Shown in pieces: positions 37,420-45,765 of a DNA stretch of 45,765 nucleotides. The DNA comes from Saccoglossus kowalevskii (taxonomy: Eukaryota > Hemichordata > Enteropneusta > Harrimaniidae), in assembly GCF_000003605.2 (NCBI RefSeq), contig NW_003157180.1, positions 1 to 45,765 on the forward strand. Direction: 5' to 3'. Positions within the stretch are counted from its first letter, which is position 1. Each line of letters begins with the position of its first letter. The notes beneath the pieces are model-generated. The model searched no databases, had not been told where the DNA came from, and saw nothing but the letters and a program-made list of their open reading frames with translations. Both the position numbers and the translations under genes were made by a program.

Positions 37420-38004
37420 TGGCACTGTACAGTACCACAGTCTAAATAGTGTGTGGCACTGTACAGTACCACAGTCTGAATAGTGGGTGGCACTGTACAG
37501 TACCACAGTATAAATAGTTCATGGCACTGTACAGTACCACAGTCTGAATAGTGGATGGCACTGTACAGTACCACAGTCTAAAAAGTGCATGGCACTGTAC
37601 TGTGCCACAGTCTGAATAGTGGATGGCACTGTACAGTACCACAGTCTAAATAGTGCATGGCACTGTACAGTACCACAATCTGAATAGTGCATGGCACTGT
37701 ACAGTACCACAGTCTGAATAGTGAATTGCACTGTACAGTACCACAGTCTGAATAGTGCATGGCACTGTACAGTACTACAGTCTAAATAGTGCATGGCACT
37801 GTATAGTACAGTACCACAATCTGAATAGTGAATTGCACTGTACATTACCACAGTCTGAATAGTGCATGGCACTGTACAGTACTACAGTCTAAATAGTGCA
37901 TGGCACTGTATAGTACAGTACCACAGTCTGAATAGTGCATGGCACTGTACTGTACCACAGACTAAATAGTACATCGCACTGTACAGTACCACAGTCTAAA
38001 TAGT
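37420..38004. repeat. Segmental block, second copy at about 38,583-39,167
   Basis: Offset 1,163. It includes GTGTGTGG, TATA (37,509/38,672), CTAAAAAGTGC, the hairpin pair, GTACATTACC and GTACATCGC. The copies diverge where the left has GTGGAAGGCACG. Confidence 0.85.
37798..37919. repeat. Hairpin-bearing 107-bp trimer, pair 5
   Basis: Hairpin monomers at 37,798 and 37,905, with a private GTACATTACC change between them that is shared only with pair 6. This ties 37.4-38.0 kb to 38.6-39.2 kb. Confidence 0.85.
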
Positions 38005-38960
38005 GGAAGGCACGTACAGTACCACAGTCTGAATAGTGGATGGCACTGTACAGTGCCACAGTCTGAATAGTGGATGGCACTGTACAGTGCCACAGTCTGA
38101 ATAGTGGATGGCGCTGTACAGTACCAGTCTAAATAGTGGATGGCACTGTACAGTGCCACAATCTGAATAGTGGATGGCACTGTACAGTACCACAGTCTGA
38201 ATAGTGCATGGCACTGTACAGTGCCACAGTCTAAATAGTGCATGGCACTGTACAGTACCACAGTCTGAATAGTGGATATCACTGTACAGTACCACAGTCT
38301 AAATATTGGATGGCACTGTACAGTGCCACAGTCTAAATAGTGCATGGCACTGTCCAGTACCACAATCTGAATAGTGGATGGCACTGTACAGTACCACAGT
38401 CTGAATAGTGCATGGCACTGTCTAGTACCACAATCTGAATAGTGGATGGCACTGTACAGTACCACAGTCTGAATAGTGGATGGCACTGTACAGTACCACA
38501 GTCTGAATAGTGGATGGCACTGTACAGTACCACAGTCTGAATAGTGGATTGCACTGTACAGTACCACAGTCTGAATAGTGGATTGCACTGTACAGTACCA
38601 CAGTCTAAATAGTGTGTGGCACTGTACAGTACCACAGTCTGAATAGTGGATGGCACTGTACAGTACCACAGTATAAATAGTTCATGGCACTGTACAGTAC
38701 CACAGTCTGAATAGTGGATGGCACTGTACAGTACCACAGTCTAAAAAGTGCATGGCACTGTACTGTGCCACAGTCTGAATAGTGGATGGCACTGTACAGT
38801 ACCACAGTCTAAATAGTGCATGGCACTGTACAGTACCACAATCTGAATAGTGCATGGCACTGTACAGTACCACAGTCTGAATAGTGAATTGCACTGTACA
38901 GTACCACAGTCTGAATAGTGCATGGCACTGTACAGTACTACAGTCTGAATAGTGCATGGC

Positions 38961-39082
38961 ACTGTATAGTACAGTACCACAATCTGAATAGTGAATTGCA
39001 CTGTACATTACCACAGTCTGAATAGTGCATGGCACTGTACAGTACTACAGTCTAAATAGTGCATGGCACTGTATAGTACAGT
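38961..39082. repeat. Hairpin-bearing 107-bp trimer, pair 6
   Basis: Hairpin monomers at 38,961 and 39,068. This is the 1,163-bp-offset copy of pair 5, including GTACATTACC, but the unit before the first hairpin has G22 instead of A22. Confidence 0.85.
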
Positions 39083-40494
39083 ACCACAGTCTGAATAGTG
39101 CATGGCACTGTACTGTACCACAGACTAAATAGTACATCGCACTGTACAGTACCACAGTCTAAATAGTGCATGGCACTGTACAGTACCACAGTCTGAATAG
39201 TGGATGGCACTGTACAGTACCACAGTCTAAATAGTGGATGGCACTGTACAGTGCCACAATCTGAATAGTGGATGGCACTGTACAGTACCACAATCTGAAT
39301 AGTGGATGGCACTGTACAGTACCACAATCTGAATAGTGGATGGCACTGTACAGTACCACAGTCTAAATAGTGCGTGGCACTGTACAGTACCACAGTCTGA
39401 ATAGTGCATGGCACTGTACAGTACCACAATCTAAATAGTGCATGGCACTGTACAGTACCACAATCTGAATAGTGGATGGCACTGTACAGTACCACAGTCT
39501 AAATAGTGGATGGCACTGTACAGTGCCACAATCTGAATAGTGAATGGCACTGTACAATACCACAATCTGAATAGTGGATGGCACTGTACAGTACCACAAT
39601 CTGAATAGTGGATGGCATTTTACAGTACCACAATATGAATAGTGGATGGCACTGTACAGTACCACAGTCTAAATAAGTGCGTGGCACTGTACAGTACCAC
39701 AGTCTGAATAGTGGATGGCACTGTACAGTACCACAGTATAAATAGTTCATGGCACTGTACAGTACCACAGTCTGAATAGTGGATGGCACTGTACAGTACC
39801 ACAGTCTGAATAGTGCATGACACTGTACAGTGCCACAGTCTGAATAGTGAATGGCACTGTACAGTACCACAGTCTAAATAGTGCATGGCAGTGTACAGTA
39901 CTACAGTCTGAATAGTGGATGGCACTGTACAGTACCACAGTCTGAATAGTGGATGGCACTGTACAGTACCACCGTCTAAATATTGGATGGCACTGTACAG
40001 TACCACAGTCTAAATAGTGCATGGCACTGTCCAGTACCACAATCTGAATAGTGGATGGCACTGTACAGTACCACAGTCTGAATAGTGCATGGCACTGTAC
40101 AGTGCCACAGTCTAAATAGTGCATGGCACATTACAGTACCACAGTCTGGATAGTGGATGTCACTGTACAGTACCACAGTCTAAATAGTGCATGGCACTGT
40201 ACAGTACCACAGTCTAAATAGTGCATGGCACTGTACAGTACCACAGTCTAAATAGTGGATGGCACATACAGTACCACAGTCTGATTAGTGGATGGCACTG
40301 TACAGTCCCACTGTCTGAATAGTGGATTGCACTGTACAGTCCCACAGTCTGAATAGTGGATGGCACTGTACAGTCCCACAGTCTGAATAGTGTATGGCAC
40401 TGTTCAGTACCACAGTCTGAATAGTGGATGCCACTGTACAGTACCACAGTCTAAATAGTGGAGGGCACTGTACAGTACCACAGTCTGAATAGTG

Positions 40495-41132
40495 CATGGC
40501 ACTGTACAGTACCACAGTCTGAATAGTGCATGGCACTGTACAGTCCCACAGTCTGAATAGTGCATGGCACTGTACAGTGCCACAGTCTGAATAGTGGATG
40601 GCTCTGTACAGTGCCACAGTCTGAATAGTGGGTGGCACTGTACAGTGCCACAGTCTGAATAGTGCATCACACTGTACAGTACCACAGTGTGAATAGTGGA
40701 TGGCACTGTAAAGTGCCACAGTCTGAATAGTAGGTGGCACTGTACAGTGCCACAGTCTAAATACTGCATGGCACTGTATACTGTAGTACAGTACCACAGT
40801 CTGAATTGTGCATGGCACTGTACAGTACCAGAGTCTAAATAGTGCATGGCACTGTACAGTACCACAGTCTAAATAGTGCATCGCACTGTGCAGTACCACA
40901 GTCTAAATAGTGGATGGCACGTACAGTGCCACATTCTGAATAGTAGATGGCACTGTACAGTACCACAGTCTAAATAGTGGATGGCACTGTACAGTGCCAC
41001 AGTCTGAATAGTGCATGACACTGTACAGTGCCACAGTCTGAATAGTGCATGACACTGTACAGTGCCACAGTCTAAATAGTGGATGGCACTGTACAGTACC
41101 ACAGTCTCAATAGTGCATGCCACTGTACAGTA
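40495..41132. repeat. Most divergent stretch of satellite in the window
   Basis: The stretch is still 34-bp monomers, but with many private changes: GGCTCTG, GTGGGTGG, GCATCACAC, CAGTGTGAATAG, GTAAAGTGCC, AGTAGGTGG, AATACTGC, the 44-bp hairpin monomer, CACATTCTG and CTCAATAGTGCATGCC. I found no second copy of this order. It lies between a block of 9-kb type and one of 29-kb type. Confidence 0.75.
40773..40792. repeat. 10-bp expansion of the palindrome centre (44-bp monomer)
   Basis: The palindrome is enlarged to ACTGTA-TACTGTAG-TACAGT: a 6-bp stem with an 8-base loop, against a loop-less 10-bp palindrome in the consensus. I found no other copy. It looks like a further step beyond the 39-bp hairpin form and lies in the divergent segment at 40.5-41.1 kb. 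Confidence 0.85.
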
Positions 41133-41718
41133 CCACAGTTCTAAATAGTGCGAGGCACTGTACAGTACCACAGTCTGAATAGTGGATGGCACGGTACAGT
41201 ACCACAGTATAAATAGTTCATGGCACTGTACAGTACCACAGTCTGAATAGTGGATGGCACTGTAGAGTACCACAGTCTGAATAGTGCATGGCACTGTACA
41301 GTACCACTGTCTGAATAGTGCATGACACTGTACAGTACCACAGTCTGAATAGTGGATGGCACTGTACAGTACCACAGTCTGAATAGTGCATGACACTGTA
41401 CAGTGCCACAGTCTGAATAGTGAATGGCACTGTACAGTACCACAGTCTAAATAGTGCCTGGCAGTGTACAGTACCACAGTCTGAATAGTGGATGCCACTG
41501 TACAGTACCACAGTCTGAATAGTGGATGGCACTGTACAGTACCACAGTCTAAATATTGGATGGCACTGTACAGTACCTCAGTCTAAATAGTGCATGGCAC
41601 TGTCCAGTACCACAATCTGAATAGTGGATGGCACTGTACAGTACCACAGTCTGAATAGTGCATGGCACTGTACAGTGCCACAGTCTAAATAGTGCATGGC
41701 ACTGTACAGTACCACAGT
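41133..41718. repeat. Segmental block copied from the 29.2-29.8 kb type
   Basis: Offset 11,940 relative to 29,193-29,778, confirmed by TATA 29,268/41,208, GTAGAG, GTGCCTGGCAG and GGATGCCAC. The right copy opens with a 1-bp expansion, CAGTTCTAAATAG, near 41,138. After about 41,718 the sequence switches to the 28.08-28.37 kb type (offset 13,639, GGATTGATC at 28,226/41,865) until about 42,006. Confidence 0.83.
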
Positions 41719-42006
41719 CTGAATAGTGCATGGCACTGTACAGTGCCACAGTCTAAATAGTGGATGGCACTGTACAGTACCACAGTCTGAATAGTGGATG
41801 GCACTGTACAGTACCACAGTCTGAATAGTGGATTGCACTGTACAGTACCACAGTCTGAATAGTGGATTGATCTGTACAGTACCACAGTCTGAATAGTGCA
41901 TGGCACTGTACAGTACCACAGTCTGAATAGAGGATGGCACTGTACAGTGCCACAGTCTGAATAGTGGATGGCACTGTACAGTACCACAATCTGAATAGTA
42001 GATGGC

Positions 42007-42021
42007 ACTGTACAGTACAGT
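42007..42021. repeat. 5-bp duplication of the right palindrome arm at a block junction
   Basis: ACTGT-ACAGT-ACAGT replaces ACTGT-ACAGT. Left of it the array follows the 28.1-28.4 kb type; right of it it follows the 7.4-8.3 kb type. The insertion therefore coincides with a join between two blocks. Confidence 0.8.
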
Positions 42022-42988
42022 ATCACAGTCTGAATAGTGGATGGCACTGTACAGTACCACAGTCTGAATAGTGGATGGCACTGTACAGTACCACAATCTG
42101 AATAGTGGATGGCACTGTACAGTACCACAGTCTGAATAGTGGATGGCACTGTACAGTACCATAGTCTGAATAGTGGATGGCACTGTACAGTACCACAGTC
42201 TGAATAGTGGATGGCACTGTACAGTACCACAGTCTGAATAGTGGATGGCACTGTACAGTACCACAGTCTGAATAGTGGATGGCACTGTACAGTACCACAG
42301 TCTGAATAGTGGATGGCACTGTACAGTACCACAGTCTGAATAGTGCATGGCACTGTACAGTACCATAGTCTGAATAGTGGATGGCACTGTACAGTGCCAC
42401 AGTCTGAATAGTGGATGGCACTGTACAGTACCACAATCTGAATAGTAGATGGCACTGTACAGTACCACAGTCTGAATAGTGGATGGCACTGTACAGTACC
42501 TCAATCTGAATAGTGGATGGCACTGTACAGTACCACAGTCTGAATAGTGGATGGCACTGTACAGTATCACAGTCTGAATAGTGGATGGCACTGTACAGTA
42601 CCACAGTCTGAATAGTGGATGGCACTGTACAGTACCACAGTCTGAATAGTGGATGGCACTGTACAGTACCACAGTCTGAATAGTGCATGACACTGTACAG
42701 TACCACAGTCTGAATAGTGCATGGCACTGTACAGTACCACAGTCTCAATGGTGCATGGCGCTGTACAGTGCCACAGTCTAAATAGTGGATGGCACTGTAC
42801 AGTGCCACAGTCTAAATAGTGCATGGCACTGTACTGTATCACAGTCTGAATAGTGGATGGCACTGTACAGTACCACAGTCTGAATAGTGGATGGCACTGT
42901 ACAGTACCACAGTCTGAATAGTGCATGGCACTGTACTGTATCACAATCTGAATAGTGGATGACACTGTACAGTACCACAGTCTGAATA

Positions 42989-43720
42989 GTGCATGTCACT
43001 GTACAGTACCACAGTCTAAATAGTGCATGGCACTGTACAGTACCACAGTCTGAATAGTGCATGGCACTGTACAGTACCACAATCTGAATAGTGGATGGCA
43101 CTGTACAGTGCCACAGTCTAAATAGTGGATGGCACTGTACAGTGCCACAATCTGAATAGTGGATGGCACTGTACAGTACCACAATCTGAATAGTGGATGG
43201 CACTGTACAGTACCACAATCTGAATAGTGGATGGCACTGTACAGTACCACAGTCTAAATAGTGCGAGGCACTGTACAGTACCACAGTCTGAATAGTGGAT
43301 GGCACGGTACAGTACCACAATCTGAATAGTGCATGGCACTGTACAGTACCACAGTCTGAATAGTGCATGGCACTGTACAGTACCACAGTCTAAATGGTGC
43401 ATGGCACTGTACAGTGCCACAGTCTAAATAGTGGATGGCACTGTACAGTGCCGCAGTCTAAATAGTGCATGGCACTGTACTGTATCACAGTCTGAATAGT
43501 GGATGGCACTGTACAGTGCCACAGTCTAAATAGTGCATGGCACTGTACTGTATCACAATCTGAATAGTGGATGGCACTGTACAGTACCACAGTCTGAATA
43601 GTGGATGGCACTGTACAGTACCACAGTCTGAATAGTGCATGGCACTGTACTGTATCACAATCTGAATAGTGGATGACACTGTACAGTACCACAGTCTAAA
43701 TAGTGGATGGCACGTACAGT
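42989..43720. repeat. Segmental block of 6.8-7.3 kb type
   Basis: Offset 36,153 relative to about 6,836-7,560, sharing GCATGTCAC, GTGCGAGG, ACGGTAC and CTAAATGGTGC (7,238/43,391). The TATA monomer expected near 43,321 is replaced by a CAATCTGAATAG unit ending TGCATGG. From 43,391 the order also matches 6,014 onward at an offset of 37,376. Confidence 0.8.
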
Positions 43721-43980
43721 ACCACAGTATGAATAGTGCATGGCACTGTACAGTACCACAGTCTGAATAGTGCATGACACTGTACAGTGCCACAGTCTAA
43801 ATAGTGCATGACCCTGTACAGTGCCACAGTCTGAATAGTGGATGGCACTGTACAGTACCACAATCTGAATAGTAGATGGCACTGTACAGTACCACAGTCT
43901 GAATAGTGGATGGCACTGTACAGTACCACAGTCTAAATAGTGGATGGCACGTACAGTACCACAGTATGAATAGTGCATGG

Positions 43981-44100
43981 CACTGTACAGTACACAGTCT
44001 GAATAGTGCATGACACTGTACAGTGCCACAGTCTAAATAGTGCATGGCAGTGTACAGTACACAGTCTGAATAGTGCATGGCACTGTACAGTACACAGTTT
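43981..44100. repeat. Cluster of three 33-bp monomers with the same 1-bp loss
   Basis: GTACACAG replaces GTACCACAG in three units within about 120 bp (near 43,990, 44,058 and 44,092). The change was not seen elsewhere. It is either a locally spread deletion or a CC-to-C sequencing error. Confidence 0.7.
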
Positions 44101-45765
44101 GAATAGTGGATATCACTGTACAGTACCACAGTCTAAATATTGGATGGCACTGTCCAGTACCACAATCTGAATAGTGGATGGCACTGTACAGTACCAAAGT
44201 CTAAATAGTGCATGGCAGTGTACAGTACCACAGTCTGAATAGTGCATGGCACTGTACAGTGCCACAGTCTGAATAGTGGATATCACTGTACTGTACCACA
44301 GTCTAAATAGTGCATGGCACTGTCCAGTACCACAATCATGAATAGTGGATGGCACTGTACAGTACCACAGTCTGAATAGTGCATGGCACTGTACAGTAAC
44401 ACAATCTGAATAGTGGATGGCACTGTACAGTACCACAGTCTGAATAGTGCATGGCACTGTACAGTGCCACAGTCTGAATAGTGCATGGCACTATACAGTA
44501 CCACAGTCTGAATAGTGCATGGCACTGTACAGTACCACAGTCTGAATAGTGGATGGCACTGTACAGTACCACAGTCTAAATAGTGGATGGCACTGTACAG
44601 TGCCACAATCTGAAAGGTGGATGGCACTGTACAGTACCACAGTCTGAATAGTGCATGGCACTGTACAGTGCCACAGTCTGAATAGTGCATGGCACTGTAC
44701 AGTGCCACAGTCTAAATAGTGCATGGCACTGTACAGTACCACAGTCTGAATAGTGGATATCACTGTACAGTACCACAGTCTAAATATTGGATGGCACTGT
44801 ACAGTACCACAGTCTAAATAGTGCATGGCACTGTCCAGTACCACAATCTGAATAGTGGATGGCACTGTACAGTACCACAGTCTGAATAGTGCATGGCACT
44901 GTCTAGTACCACAATCTGAATAGTGGATGGCACTGTACAGTACCACAGTCTGAATAGTGCATGGCACTGTACAGTGCCACAGTCTTAATAATGCATGGCA
45001 CTGTACAGTACCACAGTCTGAATAGTGGATGGCACTGTACAGTACCACAGTCTAAATAGTGTGTGGCACTGTACAGTACCACAGTCTGAATAGTGGATGG
45101 CACTGTACAGTACCACAGTATAAATAGTTCATGGCACTGTACAGTACCACAGTCTGAATAGTGGATGGCACTGTACAGTACCACAGTCTAAAAAGTGCAT
45201 GGCACTGTACAGTACCACAGTCTGAATAGTGGATGGCACTGTACAGTACCACAGTCTGAATAGTGGATGGCACTGTACAGTGCCACAGTCTAAATAGTGC
45301 ATGGCACTGTACAGTACCACAGTCTGAATAGTGGATATCACTGTACAGTACCACAGTCTAAATATTGGATGACACTGTACAGTACCACAGTCTAAATAGT
45401 GCATGGCACTGTCCAGTACCACAATCTGAATAGTGGATGGCACTGTACAGTACCACAGTCTGAATAGTGCATGGCACTGTCTAGTACCACAATCTGAATA
45501 GTGGATGGCACTGTACAGTACCAGAGTCTGAATAGTGCATGGCACTGTACAGTGCCACAGTCTTAATAGTGCATGGCACTGTACAGTACCACAGTCTAAA
45601 TAGTGCATGGCACTGTCCAGTACCACAATCTGAATAGTGGATGGCACTGTACAGTACCACAGTCTGAATAGTGCATGGCACTGTCCAGTACCACAATCTG
45701 AATAGTGCATGGCACTGTACAGTACCACAGTCTGAATAGTGCATGGCACTGTACAGTGCCACAAT

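Larger units (their letters stand above)
1..45765. repeat. 34-bp satellite DNA array spanning the whole window
   Basis: Every line of the window reads as head-to-tail copies of a 34-bp unit, all in the same orientation. Key landmarks of the unit are the palindrome ACTGTACAGT (unit positions 2-11), ACCACAGTCT (12-21), GAATAGTGG (22-30) and ATGG (31-34). Recurrent alternatives are G at 12, A at 18, A at 22 and C at 30. Length variants are mostly 33 bp (loss of a T giving GGCACGTACAG) and 39 bp (insertion in the palindrome); rarer ones differ by -4, -2, +1, +2 or +10. No stretch of more than about 50 bp departs from the repeat, so nothing else is hidden between units. The array enters and leaves the window mid-unit. 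The scale and absence of genes suggest eukaryotic heterochromatin; the taxon and chromosomal position cannot be read from the sequence. I do not recognise the monomer as a named satellite family. Confidence 0.98.

Noticed and set aside
1-45765. CRISPR array
   Set aside because: The period of 34 bp is in the usual repeat-spacer range of sizes, but there are no unique spacers. The whole unit is repeated, with no cas genes or leader.
1-45765. CENP-B box or telomeric repeat
   Set aside because: The CENP-B box needs conserved CpG-containing TTCG and CGGG elements, which are absent from the monomer. No TTAGGG, TTTAGGG or TTAGG tracts were seen.
1-45765. Transposon, retroelement or viral insertion
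   Set aside because: No break in the 34-bp periodicity longer than a few bases, no terminal repeats and no target-site duplications.
1-45765. tRNA, rRNA or other structured RNA genes
   Set aside because: No conserved tRNA boxes or rRNA segments; the only structure is the repeated dyad.
1-45765. Bacterial or phage origin of the window
   Set aside because: No prokaryotic genes, ribosome-binding sites or operons. A gene-free tandem satellite of this size is typical of eukaryotic heterochromatin.

Overview
The whole 45,765-base window is one uninterrupted tandem array of a 34-bp satellite monomer, roughly 1,346 units at the mean period. I see no unique-sequence island, no gene with convincing coding character, no RNA gene, no recognisable transposon and no array edge. 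The first and last bases both lie inside monomers, so the array continues on both sides. Unit position 1 is taken here as the first C of CACTGTACAG. The unit carries a 10-bp palindrome ACTGTACAGT (positions 2-11), then ACCACAGTCT (12-21), GAATAGTGG (22-30) and ATGG (31-34). It is about 47% G+C and the consensus has no CpG. Simple-sequence satellite on this scale points to a eukaryotic chromosome (centromeric, pericentromeric, subtelomeric or sex-chromosome heterochromatin). The sequence alone does not let me name the taxon.

The monomers are not random copies. A few sites vary repeatedly: position 12 A/G, position 18 G/A, position 22 G/A, position 30 G/C, the palindrome centre, and positions 33-34. 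The variants travel in fixed combinations, giving several levels of higher-order structure. (1) An 8-monomer, 272-bp unit is marked by an EcoRV-creating monomer (GATATC) followed by an AAATATTGG monomer. (2) A 107-bp trimer (39+34+34) contains a 5-bp insertion that turns the palindrome into a hairpin with a 3-base loop. (3) A trimer haplotype ends in a TATAAATAG monomer. (4) Blocks of about 0.6-2.9 kb recur elsewhere in the window at constant offsets, including a near-tandem super-repeat of about 3.3 kb at 24.17-30.30 kb.

Layout. About 0-3.7 kb is EcoRV-type. About 3.7-12.6 kb is mostly without EcoRV monomers and instead carries GTACTGTATCAC monomers, the CTAAATGGTGC/GCCGCAG pair and long uniform runs; EcoRV sites at 5,446 and 5,820 are the exception. 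About 12.8-23.6 kb returns to EcoRV-type. About 23.7-30.3 kb is the 3.3-kb super-repeat, with mixed markers. About 30.3-38.3 kb is EcoRV-type. About 38.3-44.1 kb is EcoRV-free and is largely a mosaic of segments also seen at 7-10 kb and 28-30 kb. About 44.1 kb to the end is EcoRV-type. The pattern fits repeated unequal exchange and conversion.

The reverse strand has long open frames, up to about 396 codons. This follows from a stop-free monomer whose length is not a multiple of three, and I do not annotate these frames as genes. Pattern comparisons were made by eye, so block edges are good to about one monomer (34 bp) unless a base-exact site is given.
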